Origin: Pasteurellaceae bacterium Macca
Lineage (GTDB): Bacteria > Pseudomonadota > Gammaproteobacteria > Enterobacterales > Pasteurellaceae
DNA length: 64,000 nt
Assembly (NCBI GenBank): GCA_023101485.1
Contig: LVZB01000013.1
Span: 1-64,000, forward strand
Direction: 5' to 3'
How positions within the stretch are numbered: position 1 is the stretch's first letter; every line of letters starts with the position of its first letter. Below the pieces are notes generated by a model. The model saw nothing but the letters and a program-made list of their open reading frames with translations. It was not told where the DNA came from and did not search any database. Shown here one piece after another: positions 26,434 to 37,472 of this stretch. The position numbers and the translations under genes are program-made.

Positions 26434-26599
26434 GTTTTTACCGACTTTTACACTTAACTTTTTCATGTTTTTTAGACGATCTCACAAAAATCCAACAACA
26501 AGCGGTCAAATTAGCGTAAAAATTTGCTTAATCTACTACATGATCAGTAAAACATTTTTCTTATTGACACTGTTTGACATAAACCTGATAAAAGTAAAA

Positions 26600-26638
26600 T
26601 TGGCAAGAAAAAAGCAATGAGGGGGCTCATTGCTTTTG
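26600..26638 (-). terminator. ruvAB terminator
   Basis: AAGCAATGAG (26612-26621) pairs with CTCATTGCTT (26626-26635), followed on the minus strand by TTTTCTT. Confidence 0.85.
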
Positions 26639-26681
26639 AGTAGAACGTGTTTTTGAGATGGTAGGTTCTGGGAAAATTGGC

Positions 26682-27689
26682 TCACCCTTCGGGCTTTGTT
26701 AAACCTAAATGTTGGTAGGTTCTTGCTGTGGCAATTCGCCCTCTTGGCGTGCGTTGTAGAAAGCCTTGTTGAATGAGATAAGGTTCGAGGACATCTTCAA
26801 TCGTATCCCTCTCTTCGCCAATGGCTGCGGCAAGGTTATCGACGCCCACAGGCCCACCGTCAAAGCGTTGGATAATGGCTTCGAGGAGTTTGCGATCCAT
26901 AAAATCAAAGCCCTCGCCATCGACATCTAACATCACTAACGCTTGTTGAGCGATTTCGGAAGAAATCACGCCATTATTGCGTACATCGGCAAAATCTCGC
27001 ACTCGACGCAGTAAGCGATTGGCGATACGAGGGGTCCCTCGAGAACGGCGTGCAATTTCAAAAGCGCCTTCGGGTGAGAGGTTTAAATTCAAGCATTGGG
27101 CGCTTCGGCGGACGATAGAAGTCAGATCTGCCACAGCATAGAATTCTAAACGTTGCACGATGCCAAAGCGATCCCGAAGTGGCGAGGTCAGAGAGCCTGC
27201 TCGTGTGGTTGCACCGATAAGGGTAAAGGGAGGAAGATCGAGTTTGATTGACCGAGCCGCTGGTCCTTCGCCGATCATAATATCTAGCTGATAATCTTCC
27301 ATCGCAGGGTAGAGGACTTCCTCAATCGCCGGCGAAAGACGATGAATTTCATCAATGAATAACACGTCGTGGGGTTCGAGGTTCGTCAGCATGGCAGCCA
27401 AATCGCCGGCTTTTTCAAGCACCGGCCCTGATGTGGTGCGAATATTCACCCCCATTTCGTTAGCAACAATGTTGGCGAGAGTGGTTTTACCAAGCCCCGG
27501 TGGGCCAAAAATGAGTAAATGGTCGAGGGCATCTTGCCGTAATTTTGCGGCTTGGATAAAAATATCCATCTGCTCACGGACATTTGCCTGCCCCACATAA
27601 TCGTTGAGCATTTTCGGACGAATAGCCCGGTCAATGGCTTCTTCATCTCGTTTAGGTATGGCACTAATGATTCTATCTGCTTCTATCAT
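26682..27689 (-). CDS. ruvB: Holliday junction DNA helicase RuvB
   Basis: 335 residues: [20 protein letters not shown], Walker [21 protein letters not shown], sensor/arginine finger [20 protein letters not shown], Walker [11 protein letters not shown] and the winged-helix C-terminus ending [18 protein letters not shown]+ motor that drives branch migration with RuvA. Downstream of ruvA; 64 nt between, with an uptake signal. Confidence 0.98.
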   Translation of the reverse strand: MIEADRIISAIPKRDEEAIDRAIRPKMLNDYVGQANVREQMDIFIQAAKLRQDALDHLLIFGPPGLGKTTLANIVANEMGVNIRTTSGPVLEKAGDLAAMLTNLEPHDVLFIDEIHRLSPAIEEVLYPAMEDYQLDIMIGEGPAARSIKLDLPPFTLIGATTRAGSLTSPLRDRFGIVQRLEFYAVADLTSIVRRSAQCLNLNLSPEGAFEIARRSRGTPRIANRLLRRVRDFADVRNNGVISSEIAQQALVMLDVDGEGFDFMDRKLLEAIIQRFDGGPVGVDNLAAAIGEERDTIEDVLEPYLIQQGFLQRTPRGRIATARTYQHLGLTKPEG

Positions 27690-27753
27690 CTTGTTTTTAT
27701 TGGGTTTATTGGCGTAACAAGCGGTCTATTTTTAAGGAAAATTTGTTCCACGC

Positions 27754-28359
27754 TTAAAAAGCATTCTTCAAGGCTTCACGGATCAGTTGTTCGCTTGTCA
27801 TCTCCGCTTTATTGATCTTCTTAATCATTTTTTCCGCATCTGCTGGTTTGTAGCCTAAGGCGATTAAAGCATCCCGAGCTTCATCGGCAGGGTCTGATTG
27901 CTCACTGGCGACAATTTGGTGTGGGGACTGTTCTTGGAAGAGGTCACTCTGTGACAAGCCTTTAAATTTGCCTTTGAGTTCGACTAATAAACGCTCCGCC
28001 GTTTTGCGACCAATGCCGGGGATTTTAGTCAGCTTGGCAAGCTCTTCTTGCTCAACGGCGGAGGCGAATTGCGAAACCGACATCGCCGAGAGAATAGCAA
28101 GGGCAAGTTTTGGGCCGACGCCGTTGGTTTTAATCAGCTCACGAAAGAGGGTGCGTTCTTGCTTTTGCGAGAAGCCGAAGAGCAAATGGGCATCTTCACG
28201 GACGACTAAATGGGTAAAAATAGTGGCACTTTCGCCGACTGCGGGGAGGTTGTAAAAACTGCTCATCGGCAGTAAAAGTTCATAGCCTACACCTTGAACA
28301 TCAAGTACCATTTCAGGGGGCGATTTTTCAAGAATAGTGCCGTGGAGTCGTCCGATCAT
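27754..28359 (-). CDS. ruvA: Holliday junction DNA helicase subunit RuvA
   Basis: 201 residues: [20 protein letters not shown] (OB fold), helix-hairpin-helix pairs [20 protein letters not shown] and [20 protein letters not shown], and C-terminal RuvB-binding domain [20 protein letters not shown]. ruvC is not in the window. Confidence 0.98.
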   Translation of the reverse strand: MIGRLHGTILEKSPPEMVLDVQGVGYELLLPMSSFYNLPAVGESATIFTHLVVREDAHLLFGFSQKQERTLFRELIKTNGVGPKLALAILSAMSVSQFASAVEQEELAKLTKIPGIGRKTAERLLVELKGKFKGLSQSDLFQEQSPHQIVASEQSDPADEARDALIALGYKPADAEKMIKKINKAEMTSEQLIREALKNAF

Positions 28360-28481
28360 AAAAGTTTAAGGTTAATGTAGAGTTATAAAGGGCGTAAGGA
28401 TAGCGGAAAACTGGATAAAATAACAGATCAAGGGGGCGAATTTGCAAAATTTTCCCCAAATTTGACCGCTTGTTTTGTTCA

Positions 28482-28512
28482 TCATAAAAAATAGCCCCTA
28501 AAAAGGGGCTAT
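28482..28512 (-). terminator. pot operon terminator
   Basis: ATAGCCCCT (28491-28499) pairs with AGGGGCTAT (28504-28512), followed on the minus strand by TTTTTTATG. An uptake signal lies at 28464-28473. Confidence 0.9.
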
Positions 28513-28527
28513 GCTTGGAGGGGAAAG

Positions 28528-29295
28528 TTAATCTTTCTTGCGTAGTACCACTTGGCTTAATATGACTAACGCTAAGGAGAAGATAATCATAATGGTTGCT
28601 AGGGCATTGACTTCCGGTGTGACCCCTGTTTTCACGAGGGAGAAGATTTTAAGCGGAAGCACTTCATAGCTTGCGCTGGTCACGAAGGAGGAAACAACAA
28701 CGTCATCCAACGAGATTGTAAAACTTAATAACCAACCTGAAATAATTGCCGGTAACAGTAGTGGTAAGAGAATTTTACGCAGAATGGTTAATTCGCTTGC
28801 TCCTAAATCTTTCGCCGCTTCGAGCATTTTGGCATCGAAGTCGTTTAAGCGAGAAGAAACGGTGACAACCACATAAGGCAAACAGAAGGTTACGTGGGCT
28901 AAAAGCAACGACCAGAACCCTAAAGAGACCCCGACTAACATAAAGAGCGCTAATAGAGAAACAGCCATGACAATATCCGGGGACATCATCACGACAAATA
29001 GCATTCCGCCCACAAATTGCTTACCGCGGAAACGGTAGCGATAGAGGGCAATCGAGGTTAATGCGCCAATAATTGTTGCCATGGTGGCAGCAAAAAATGC
29101 CACCGTGACGGAATGGATTGCCGCTTGGATTAAGGTGTCGTTATTGAAAAGACGCTCATACCAGTTCCAACTAAATCCTTTCCAACTTAAACCATAACGG
29201 TCTGCATTGAATGAGTTAATCACTAAGATGACGATTGGAATGTATAAGAACGCATACACCACAAACATAAAAAGGCTTTTAAAAATGCGATTCAT
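28528..29295 (-). CDS. potC: spermidine/putrescine ABC transporter permease PotC
   Basis: 255 residues, six membrane segments, IVILVINSFNADRYGLSWKG near the start and the EAA loop [20 protein letters not shown]. Last gene of potA-potB-potC; its ATG overlaps the potB stop. The periplasmic polyamine-binding protein PotD is not encoded next to it and must lie elsewhere. Confidence 0.94.
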   Translation of the reverse strand: MNRIFKSLFMFVVYAFLYIPIVILVINSFNADRYGLSWKGFSWNWYERLFNNDTLIQAAIHSVTVAFFAATMATIIGALTSIALYRYRFRGKQFVGGMLFVVMMSPDIVMAVSLLALFMLVGVSLGFWSLLLAHVTFCLPYVVVTVSSRLNDFDAKMLEAAKDLGASELTILRKILLPLLLPAIISGWLLSFTISLDDVVVSSFVTSASYEVLPLKIFSLVKTGVTPEVNALATIMIIFSLALVILSQVVLRKKD

Positions 29296-30155
29296 TATTC
29301 TAACTCCACCTTCTTATTCATAAGTTTATTCGCACGGTAATAAACGTAAATCATTAACGCCATCAGTACAGTTAAAGCGATACTGATTGCCGAGCCAAAT
29401 GGCCAATTTCGTGTAATAAGGAATTCACTCTTAATGATGTTACCTACAAGGAGTACTTTTGCGCCGCCTAACAGGTCTGCCACATAGAACATCCCCATCG
29501 CAGGGAGCAACACGAGTAAACAGCCCGCCACGATACCCGGCATCGTCAATGGAATAATGATTTTCACAAAACGTTGGAAAGCATTAGCCCCGAGGTCTTT
29601 GGCGGCTTCTAACAAGCGCCCATCAATTTTTTCAATCGAGGAGTACAACGGTAAAATCATAAAGGGTAAAAGGATATAAACTAAACCAATTACCACGGCG
29701 ATTTCCGTATTTAAAATACGAATTGGTTCATCAATTAACCCAATACTAAGGAGCACTTCGTTTAGTACGCCCTTAACCCCGAGAAAAATTTTCATTCCGT
29801 AAATACGGATAAGGGAGTTTGTCCAAAATGGTAGCACCACAAGGAATAACAAAAATGGACGATATTTTGCTGGCAGTTTCGCAATGATAAAAGCAAAAGG
29901 GTAGCCCACGATGAGACAGATAATCGTTGCAATCCCTGCCATATAGAGGGAATTCCAAAGCACTTGGGAGTAAAGGGGATCGATTAAACGAGAATAAGCA
30001 TCAAGGGAAAAACTTAACTCGATTAAATTACTACTGTCTTTGGTCATAAAACTGGTAAAAAAGACCAGTAAATTTGGAATGAGCACAAAGAAAATGAGCC
30101 AACCCAAAATGACCATCACGATCAGATTTTGAAATTTATTACTAGAGATCTTCAT
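29295..30155 (-). CDS. potB: spermidine/putrescine ABC transporter permease PotB
   Basis: 286 residues from ATG 30155 inside the end of potA. A TTG four codons earlier abuts GGGAGG and is too close to use it. [20 protein letters not shown] opens with a membrane helix; EAA loop [20 protein letters not shown]. Six membrane segments. Overlap with potA and potC implies coupled translation. Confidence 0.94.
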   Translation of the reverse strand: MKISSNKFQNLIVMVILGWLIFFVLIPNLLVFFTSFMTKDSSNLIELSFSLDAYSRLIDPLYSQVLWNSLYMAGIATIICLIVGYPFAFIIAKLPAKYRPFLLFLVVLPFWTNSLIRIYGMKIFLGVKGVLNEVLLSIGLIDEPIRILNTEIAVVIGLVYILLPFMILPLYSSIEKIDGRLLEAAKDLGANAFQRFVKIIIPLTMPGIVAGCLLVLLPAMGMFYVADLLGGAKVLLVGNIIKSEFLITRNWPFGSAISIALTVLMALMIYVYYRANKLMNKKVELE

Positions 30156-31269
30156 CGTCGAGAACAACCTCCCAACCTTCGTGCCATGTTAATGCCACTT
30201 TTTGCCCGACGGAGTGGTCCATGTGGGGATCATCTTCGTTAAAGAATTCGCTCACCAAGACTTTCATTTGATTGTGATCTAAGACGACATTAGATTCTAA
30301 GGTCATGCCTTTGTAAGTCCGATCACTAATATGTCCAATGACCGCTTTTGAACTTTCATTTTCATCAAGTTCTTCGATGACAATATCCTCTGGGCGAAGT
30401 AAAACTTTGAGTTTTTGAGCTGGATGAACAGGTAAATCTGTGTGGATTTCACAAATACGTCCTTCCACATTAGCTTTAACGGTTTTTTCGCTGACACGTT
30501 CAATTACCGTGGCATCAAACACGTTAATCTCGCCAATGAAACGAGCAACGAATAAGTTTTTCGGTTCTTCATAAATTTCCCGCGGCGAGCCGTCTTGTTG
30601 AACTTTACCTTTATTCATTAGAATAATACGGTCAGACATTGTGAGGGCTTCTTCTTGATCGTGGGTCACGAAAATGAAGGTAATACCTAATTGGCGTTGG
30701 AGCTGTTTTAGCTCATTTTGCATCTCTTTACGGAGTTTATAGTCAAGTGCAGAGAGGGATTCATCAAGTAATAATACTTTAGGTTTATTCACCACAGCAC
30801 GCGCAATGGCGATACGTTGTTGCTGACCACCCGAGAGTTGTGATGGCTTACGGCTTGCCATTTCTTCAAGGCGAACCATACGCAACGCTTCCATAACACG
30901 TTGTTTGATTTCATCATTGGGCACTTTTTGCATTCTTAAACCAAATGCCACGTTCTCAAAGATCGTCATGTGGGGGAAAAGTGCATAACTTTGGAAAACC
31001 GTATTCACAGGACGTTGTTCCGCATCCACATCTGAAACGTCTTGTCCGTTAAGAATAATTGAACCGCCCGTCAGCTCTTCAAAACCCGCAATTAAGCGTA
31101 ATACCGTGGTTTTACCACAGCCCGAAGGCCCTAAAATTGTTAAAAATTCACCATCATTGATAGTGAGATCAAGGTCGTCAATAATCGTTTTTTCACCGTA
31201 GCGTTTGGTGATAGAACGTAGTTCAATAATGGGCTTTTGCTCCGATTTATCTAACGTTAGCTTTTCCAT
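30142..31269 (-). CDS. potA: spermidine/putrescine ABC transporter ATPase PotA
   Basis: 375 residues. ABC domain with Walker [22 protein letters not shown]-loop [20 protein letters not shown], signature [20 protein letters not shown], Walker [15 protein letters not shown]-terminal TOBE-type regulatory domain ends [18 protein letters not shown] in place of the usual DEP is common for PotA. First gene of the operon; a G8 run lies at about 31387 upstream. Confidence 0.96.
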   Translation of the reverse strand: MEKLTLDKSEQKPIIELRSITKRYGEKTIIDDLDLTINDGEFLTILGPSGCGKTTVLRLIAGFEELTGGSIILNGQDVSDVDAEQRPVNTVFQSYALFPHMTIFENVAFGLRMQKVPNDEIKQRVMEALRMVRLEEMASRKPSQLSGGQQQRIAIARAVVNKPKVLLLDESLSALDYKLRKEMQNELKQLQRQLGITFIFVTHDQEEALTMSDRIILMNKGKVQQDGSPREIYEEPKNLFVARFIGEINVFDATVIERVSEKTVKANVEGRICEIHTDLPVHPAQKLKVLLRPEDIVIEELDENESSKAVIGHISDRTYKGMTLESNVVLDHNQMKVLVSEFFNEDDPHMDHSVGQKVALTWHEGWEVVLDDEDL

Positions 31270-31507
31270 TTATTTTTGTCTTCCCCCTAAGGTATGTTGA
31301 GAAAATGCAAAAAGTCTGAATAAAAATTCAGCGTGTGCGAGGTAAAGAATTACCCATTGAAAATAGCTTGCAATGATATAGCGAATGGGGGGGGAATGAA
31401 AGCACAAATTATGGATTTTGCGAATTTATCGAGAAATTTGCCCCTCAATTTAAGAATGTTCGCGACAATACAGAAAAGGGGCATTGTTCTATGAGCAAAT
31501 AAAGGCG

Positions 31508-31534
31508 AAAACGCGATCTTGATGACCGCGTTTT
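31508..31534 (-). terminator. rnb terminator
   Basis: AAAACGCG (31508-31515) pairs with CGCGTTTT (31527-31534). On the minus strand a looser CGCCTTTATTT follows. Confidence 0.65.
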
Positions 31535-31542
31535 TAGCGACG

Positions 31543-33522
31543 TTAAAGCACTAATTCGCCCACGATACTGCGTGTTTGAAGGCGAACATCAGTGAGTTTG
31601 ACTTTCACGGCTTGCCCGATTTGGTAGCGTTTTTCCCCTAGAATGTAGAGGGCGATCTCTTCGGGGGTGAAAAGTATCTCTTCTTTATTTGGGTGAAGGG
31701 TCGAGGCTGGGACGAAAATTGATGCCCCATTTTCGGTTACGCGTACGCGTAATCCCCCTCGGGAAACATCGTGGATTTCCCCTTCAAACACCACATTTTT
31801 TTCCACTTGTGGGGCAAGATAGCGGGCGTAGAGCCAATCGGCAATATCACGCTCCACCAAGCGATTTTGGCGGCGTGCTTCTTGTAGGCGAGTTAAGACA
31901 CTCTCTTCGACTGCAAGCGGTGCTTTTTTCGCTAGAATTTGCTTAATCAGACGATGATTGACCATATCGCCATATTTCCGAATTGGGGAAGTCCAAGTGG
32001 CGTATTCCTCAATACCTAAGCCTAAATGGGGGGCTGATTGCGCTTTAAATTCCGCAAAAGTCAGATAACGGCGGAGACGAAGTTCAAGGAAGTTCTCGGG
32101 GAATTCATCGACATCACGGCGCATTTGGCAGTAACCTTCTAGGGTCACTAAGCGTTCAGGGGCATAACGTTCGCTTAATTCACCCTGGTTCTGCTCATTA
32201 CCTAAGGTATTGAGTAGGAAGGTGCGAGCTGGTTCGAGGTTTTTGCTATCAAAGCCGATATGGGTATTAAATATCCCTGTGCCGGCGTGCTGTTGCAGAT
32301 ATTTTGCCGCACAGATATTTGCCACAATCATCGCCTCTTCAATCATTTGGTTAGCGATACGGCGGAAATCTAAGTGAATGGCTTTTACTTCGCCATTTTC
32401 AGCCAGTTCAAAGCTGTAATCGCCACTCTCTTTAAAGAGAAGGGCGTTTTGACGACGCCACTCAATGCGCGCTAGGGTAAATTGATGTAACCATTGAATT
32501 TGCTGTGCCGTTTGGGCTTCTTCTGGCTGCCAATGATTTTCGACTTTTTCAATAAAATCAGACACATCGTTATAGGCGAGTTTTGCTTTGGATTCGACCC
32601 ACGCAGAAGTAAAACGGGTTTCGCCGATTAAATTGCCCTGGAGATCGGTTTCCAAATAAGCCACTAACGCAGGGCGCTTTTCATTTGGCACAAGGGAGCA
32701 GAGTTCATCGGACAATTCACGCGGGAGCATCGGAATATTAAAGCCCGGTAAGTAGTTGGTAAAACAGCGTTGGCGAGCTTGTTTTTCAATGTCTGAATTT
32801 TCAGGGATATAGGCTGTCGGGTCTGCAATCGCCACCACTAAACGCCAACCTGTTTGGTTGCCCTCTTGGGTAACAGGCTCAATATACAACGCATCGTCCA
32901 TATCTTGGGTGCTTGGGCTATCAATGGTCGTGAAGTAGAGGTGGGTGAGATCTTCTCTTTCGATCTCATCGCTAAGGGTATAGCTTTTCTCTCCCGTGAC
33001 CGGCTCACGAGGTTGCTCGTGTCGGGCTAAGGTAACCCACCACGGGGCGAAATTATCATCCGCTTTACAGATAAATTGGCTCACTTGCGCGAAGAAAAAG
33101 CGGTCATCTCTTAATGGGTGGGTTTTTAATTGGGCAACGACCCAATCGTTTTCGTTGAGGGTTTCGCTGACTTTCTTGTGCGTATTTGCTGGGATCATAT
33201 TTTTAATGCTTGGATGATCCACCGAAAGTTGTAATTTGCCGTCACGGTTAAATTTCACTTGGGCAATAAAGCGTTCAAGCATGGGTTCAATGAGGCTGTC
33301 GATTTCCACCGATTCTTTATCCCCGTCACGTTTTACCACGGCTTTGACTTTATCGCCGTGCATTACTTTTTTCATTTCTGGCGGGGGAATGAAGTAGGTC
33401 GTTTTATCACATTCTAAAAAGCCGTAGCTTTTATCCGAGGCTTTGACCGTGCCTTCGACATATTCTTTATTGGCTTCAATCTGCTGTTTTAATTGTGCCA
33501 ATAGGGGGTTGTTTTGAAACAT
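31543..33522 (-). CDS. rnb: exoribonuclease II
   Basis: 659 residues. N-terminal cold-shock domains (VEGTVKASDKSYGFLECDKT), central RNB domain with metal-binding Asp cluster TIDSPSTQDMDDALYIEPVT, LPGFNIPMLPRELSDELCSL, EYATWTSPIRKYGDMVNHRL, and a C-terminal S1 domain. It degrades single-stranded RNA 3' to 5'. Slightly longer than E. coli RNase II (644). Monocistronic. Confidence 0.97.
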   Translation of the reverse strand: MFQNNPLLAQLKQQIEANKEYVEGTVKASDKSYGFLECDKTTYFIPPPEMKKVMHGDKVKAVVKRDGDKESVEIDSLIEPMLERFIAQVKFNRDGKLQLSVDHPSIKNMIPANTHKKVSETLNENDWVVAQLKTHPLRDDRFFFAQVSQFICKADDNFAPWWVTLARHEQPREPVTGEKSYTLSDEIEREDLTHLYFTTIDSPSTQDMDDALYIEPVTQEGNQTGWRLVVAIADPTAYIPENSDIEKQARQRCFTNYLPGFNIPMLPRELSDELCSLVPNEKRPALVAYLETDLQGNLIGETRFTSAWVESKAKLAYNDVSDFIEKVENHWQPEEAQTAQQIQWLHQFTLARIEWRRQNALLFKESGDYSFELAENGEVKAIHLDFRRIANQMIEEAMIVANICAAKYLQQHAGTGIFNTHIGFDSKNLEPARTFLLNTLGNEQNQGELSERYAPERLVTLEGYCQMRRDVDEFPENFLELRLRRYLTFAEFKAQSAPHLGLGIEEYATWTSPIRKYGDMVNHRLIKQILAKKAPLAVEESVLTRLQEARRQNRLVERDIADWLYARYLAPQVEKNVVFEGEIHDVSRGGLRVRVTENGASIFVPASTLHPNKEEILFTPEEIALYILGEKRYQIGQAVKVKLTDVRLQTRSIVGELVL

Positions 33523-33649
33523 GATGTTCTCTCAAAATTAAAATAAAAATTCCCCCCAGCAAAAGGGGCTAGGGGGAGTGAGATTCGGTCGAGCAAAATT
33601 GTCTAAAAATTTGACCGCTTGTCATCCCCTTTTGACAGGGGAAGGAGGA

Positions 33650-34435
33650 TTATTCCGTGATGTCGCCCATCGCAACGATGCTAAAACCAGCATCAACATG
33701 GACAACTTCGCCCGTAATACCACCGGCTAAGTCAGAGCAGAGGAAGGCAGCGGAGTTACCCACATCTTCAATGGTCACTGTACGGCGAAGTGGCGCGGTT
33801 TTCTCAAAGTTAGAGAGCATTTTTTTGAAATCTTTAATGCCGGATGCCGCTAAGGTACGAATTGGGCCAGCAGAAATGGCATTAACACGCACGCCCTTTT
33901 TCCCTAAATCCGCCGCCATCACACGGGTACTTGCTTCTAAGGAGGCTTTGGCTAAACACATCACATTGTAGTTTGGAATAGCACGTTCTGCCCCTAAGTA
34001 AGAGAGGGTCAGTAACGCTGAATTTGGATTTAACATCGAGCGAGCTGCTTGTGCCATGGCAACAAAGCTATAGGCACTGATGTCGTGGGCAATGCGGAAA
34101 CCTTCCCGAGTGGCGGCATTAACATAATCGCCGTCTAATTGATCCGCAGGGGCAAAGCCGATGGAATGGACGAAGCCATCAAATTTTTCCCAATGCTTAC
34201 CCAGTTCAGCAAAACAATGGGCGATATCTTCATCGCTAGAGACATCCATTGGTAACACAATATTTGAACCAAATTCTTGGGCAAATTCTTCTACTCGACC
34301 TTTTAATTTATCATTTAAATAGGTAAAAGCTAATTCAGCACCTTCACGTTTCATGGCTGATGCGATCCCGTAAGCAATTGAACGATTGCTTGCAAGACCA
34401 GTAATTAAAATACGTTTTCCAGCTAAAAAGCCCAT
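33650..34435 (-). CDS. fabI: enoyl-[acyl-carrier-protein] reductase (NADH) FabI
   Basis: 261 residues from ATG 34435 (GAGGAAC upstream); the frame is open to 34516 but extra residues are absent from the family. [20 protein letters not shown] (NADH loop), catalytic Tyr-x6-Lys in [40 protein letters not shown]. Final reduction in fatty acid elongation; target of triclosan-type inhibitors. Flanked by uptake signals at 33613 and 34513. Confidence 0.97.
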   Translation of the reverse strand: MGFLAGKRILITGLASNRSIAYGIASAMKREGAELAFTYLNDKLKGRVEEFAQEFGSNIVLPMDVSSDEDIAHCFAELGKHWEKFDGFVHSIGFAPADQLDGDYVNAATREGFRIAHDISAYSFVAMAQAARSMLNPNSALLTLSYLGAERAIPNYNVMCLAKASLEASTRVMAADLGKKGVRVNAISAGPIRTLAASGIKDFKKMLSNFEKTAPLRRTVTIEDVGNSAAFLCSDLAGGITGEVVHVDAGFSIVAMGDITE

Positions 34436-34629
34436 AGTAAGTTCCTCTAATTTAACGCTCTTTCCGAGCAAAACGGGCGAGATTATAGCGAATTTTCTGC
34501 CCTTCGGGAAATACAAGCGGTCTGATCTGATGAGTTTTTTGCAAAAGCAAGGAAAAAGCGCACATTTCCCTTGAAATACGCTATTTACACCCTATTATAA
34601 GCGGTCATTTTGAAAAAGAAGGGAAACGA

Positions 34630-35256
34630 ATGGGCAAAAAACGCAGTGCCAGTTCCTCACGGTGGTTGGCGGAACATTTTAAGGATCAATTTGTGCAGAA
34701 AGCACATAAGCAGAAATTACGCTCCCGTGCGTATTTTAAATTAGATGAAATTCAACAAACCGACCGTCTTTTTAAACAGGGGATGACGGTTGTCGATCTT
34801 GGTGCCGCTCCCGGAGGTTGGTCGCAATATGTGGTGACTCAAATTGGTAGCCATGGGCGAGTCATTGCTTGTGATATTTTGGATATGAACCCCATTGTGG
34901 GGGTAGATTTCCTCCAAGGTGATTTCCGTGAAGAGAGTGTGCTTAATGCCTTGTTAGAGCGAGTGGGGGACGGTAAAGTCGATGTTGTGATGTCTGATAT
35001 GGCGCCTAATTTCAGTGGGATGCCTTCGGTGGATATTCCCCGAGCGATGTATTTGGTGGAGTTAGCCTTAGATATGTGCCGACAAGTGCTGGCAACAAAG
35101 GGCAGTTTTGTGGTCAAAGTATTCCAAGGGGAAGGTTTTGATGACTATTTGCGTGAAATTCGTGCCATGTTTAGCACTGTAAAAGTGCGTAAGCCAGAGG
35201 CTTCTCGTGATCGTTCTCGAGAAGTTTATATTGTGGCAACAGGCTATAAAGGATAG
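34630..35256 (+). CDS. rlmE: 23S rRNA 2'-O-ribose U2552 methyltransferase
   Basis: 208 residues: [23 protein letters not shown]-binding [16 protein letters not shown], catalytic-Asp region [20 protein letters not shown] and [20 protein letters not shown]. Usual length. Forms the conserved, heat-inducible rlmE-ftsH pair; ftsH follows after 64 nt. Confidence 0.97.
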   Translation: MGKKRSASSSRWLAEHFKDQFVQKAHKQKLRSRAYFKLDEIQQTDRLFKQGMTVVDLGAAPGGWSQYVVTQIGSHGRVIACDILDMNPIVGVDFLQGDFREESVLNALLERVGDGKVDVVMSDMAPNFSGMPSVDIPRAMYLVELALDMCRQVLATKGSFVVKVFQGEGFDDYLREIRAMFSTVKVRKPEASRDRSREVYIVATGYKG

Positions 35257-35320
35257 GTGGCGAAAGGGCTAAATTTATAGTACTCTTGCCAAGTTTTAAT
35301 TTAGTTAAGGGGTAAATGCC

Positions 35321-37255
35321 TTGAACGATATGTTTAAAAATATTCTGCTTTGGGTTGTAGTGGGCATTACATTGATGACCGCTTTCCAAGGCTTTAATGG
35401 AGCTTTTGGCGGTGGGGATAATAACACGCCTTACTCCACCTTTCTCAATGATATTAAAAGCGACCGAATCAGAGAGGTTAATTTTAAACGTAATGATGAT
35501 CTGATTAACGTGACACGCAGTGATGGTTCGCAATATCAGACCGTGATGCCAATGTATGACGAATACCTATTGGCAGACTTAGCCAAAACCAATGCCACCA
35601 TTAAAGGTGAGCCAACGGAACGCCGTGGCTTGCTCTCGCAAATTTTAGTGTCATGGTTTCCGATGATCATCTTAATCGGCTTTTGGGTTTTCTATATGCG
35701 CCAAATGCAAGGTGGCGGTGGTCGTGGGGCGATGAGCTTTGGGAAAAGCAAAGCAAAAATGATTGCCGCTGACCAAATTAAAACCTCTTTTGCCGATGTA
35801 GCCGGTTGCGATGAAGCGAAAGAAGAAGTCGGCGAAGTGGTGGATTTCTTACGTGATCCAAGCAAATTCCAAAAATTAGGTGGGCGTATTCCAAAAGGGA
35901 TCTTAATGGTTGGCCCGCCGGGTACGGGTAAAACATTACTTGCAAAAGCCATCGCAGGGGAAGCGAAAGTGCCTTTCTTTACTATGGCAGGTTCTGATTT
36001 TGTGGAAATGTTTGTCGGTGTAGGGGCTTCCCGTGTGCGAGATCTCTTTGAACAAGCGAAGAAAAATGCCCCTTGTATCATTTTCATTGATGAGATTGAT
36101 GCCGTAGGGCGCAAGCGTGGTGGTGCTGGTTTCAGTGGTGGGCATGATGAGCGTGAACAGACCCTCAACCAAATGTTGGTAGAAATGGACGGCTTTGAAG
36201 GTTCAGAAGGGATCATCATCATTGCAGCAACTAACCGTGCGGATGTTTTAGATGATGCTTTAACACGTCCAGGACGTTTTGACCGCCAAGTGATGGTTGA
36301 TCTACCAAATGTGAAAGGTCGTGAGCAGATTCTAAAAGTACATATGAAAAAAGTGCCTTTAGCGCCAGATGTTGATCCAATGCTTGTCGCGCGTGGAACG
36401 CCGGGGTATTCTGGTGCGCAGTTGGCAAACTTAGTTAATGAAGCGGCACTTTTTGCGGCGCGTGCTAACCAACGCACCGTGACGATGAACGACTTTGAAA
36501 AAGCCCGAGATAAAATAAATATGGGTCCAGAAAGACGTTCAAATACCATGACGGAAAAAGAGATCACCAATACCGCTTACCATGAAGCAGGGCATGTGAT
36601 TGTGGGTTATTTAATGCCAGAACATGATCCGTTAAATAAAGTAACCATTATTCCGCGTGGGCAAGCCCTTGGTTTTGCACAGTTTTTACCTGAAGGCGAT
36701 CGCGTGAGTGAAACCTTCACCAAGTTAGAAAGCCAGCTTTCAACCCTCTTTGCCGGGCGAATTGCAGAGGGGCTGATTTTCGGTGAAGACAAAATCACCA
36801 CAGGCGCTTCTTCTGATATTCATCGCGCAACACAAATTGCCCGTGCAATGGTCACTCAATGGGGCTTCTCTAAAGAGCTTGGCCCGTTGTTCTATCAAAA
36901 TGAAGACGGCATGGGGGCGATTAAAGGCGTATCCGAGGAGTCACAAAAACTCATTGATACCGAGATGCGTAAAATCATTGATCGCAACTACCAACGTGCG
37001 AAGGATACCTTAATCAACAATATGGATATTCTCCATGCGATGAAAGAGGCATTATTGAAATATGAAACCTTAGATCGCAAGCAAATTGATGATTTAATGA
37101 ATCGCCGTCCAGTGGGTGAGCCTGCCGGTTGGAATGATCGCCAAGATAGCGACACGCCACCTAAGTCGAACACCACAGAAAGCGAAGCCAAGCCTCAGAG
37201 TGAAGAGCAGAACTTAGGCGAAACCATTGCCAATAATGAAGCTGATGCAAAATAA
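35321..37255 (+). CDS. ftsH: ATP-dependent zinc metalloprotease FtsH
   Basis: 644 residues with TTG start (35321; AAGGGG about nine bases upstream) or ATG 35330. Two N-terminal membrane helices flank a periplasmic domain. AAA+ core has Walker [21 protein letters not shown], Walker [12 protein letters not shown], and second region of homology [20 protein letters not shown]. Zinc motif is HEAGH (about 420). It degrades membrane proteins and factors such as LpxC and sigma-32. Confidence 0.98.
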   Translation: MNDMFKNILLWVVVGITLMTAFQGFNGAFGGGDNNTPYSTFLNDIKSDRIREVNFKRNDDLINVTRSDGSQYQTVMPMYDEYLLADLAKTNATIKGEPTERRGLLSQILVSWFPMIILIGFWVFYMRQMQGGGGRGAMSFGKSKAKMIAADQIKTSFADVAGCDEAKEEVGEVVDFLRDPSKFQKLGGRIPKGILMVGPPGTGKTLLAKAIAGEAKVPFFTMAGSDFVEMFVGVGASRVRDLFEQAKKNAPCIIFIDEIDAVGRKRGGAGFSGGHDEREQTLNQMLVEMDGFEGSEGIIIIAATNRADVLDDALTRPGRFDRQVMVDLPNVKGREQILKVHMKKVPLAPDVDPMLVARGTPGYSGAQLANLVNEAALFAARANQRTVTMNDFEKARDKINMGPERRSNTMTEKEITNTAYHEAGHVIVGYLMPEHDPLNKVTIIPRGQALGFAQFLPEGDRVSETFTKLESQLSTLFAGRIAEGLIFGEDKITTGASSDIHRATQIARAMVTQWGFSKELGPLFYQNEDGMGAIKGVSEESQKLIDTEMRKIIDRNYQRAKDTLINNMDILHAMKEALLKYETLDRKQIDDLMNRRPVGEPAGWNDRQDSDTPPKSNTTESEAKPQSEEQNLGETIANNEADAK

Positions 37256-37269
37256 TTGATCAGAGAATA

Positions 37270-37300
37270 AAAAAGCCGAGCAGATTGCTCGGTTTTTTAT
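37270..37300 (+). terminator. ftsH terminator
   Basis: CCGAGC (37276-37281) pairs with GCTCGG (37287-37292), preceded by A-run and followed by TTTTTTATT. Confidence 0.85.
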
Positions 37301-37472
37301 TGCCTAAAACATGGGCATGTGAATGTGTCAAAGAGTGTGATATTCTGTTATTAAAGCATAACCGTAAATAAAATATTACACTTTGATAAAAAGTTGCCAT
37401 TTTATTGTAAAAAGTGAGGACATTTTCTTCCTTTTACATTACAATCCGTCCACTTTTATTGACGGAGAGTGT

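Noticed and set aside
31387-31394. G8 run upstream of potA as a phase-variable promoter element
   Set aside because: No promoter boxes flank it at a spacing where slippage would matter, and the pot genes are not typical targets.
37406-37438. TyrR box upstream of tyrP (TGTAAA ... TTTACA)
   Set aside because: The half-sites are 21 bp apart, whereas TyrR boxes have a 6-bp spacer. Ordinary AT-rich coincidence is more likely.
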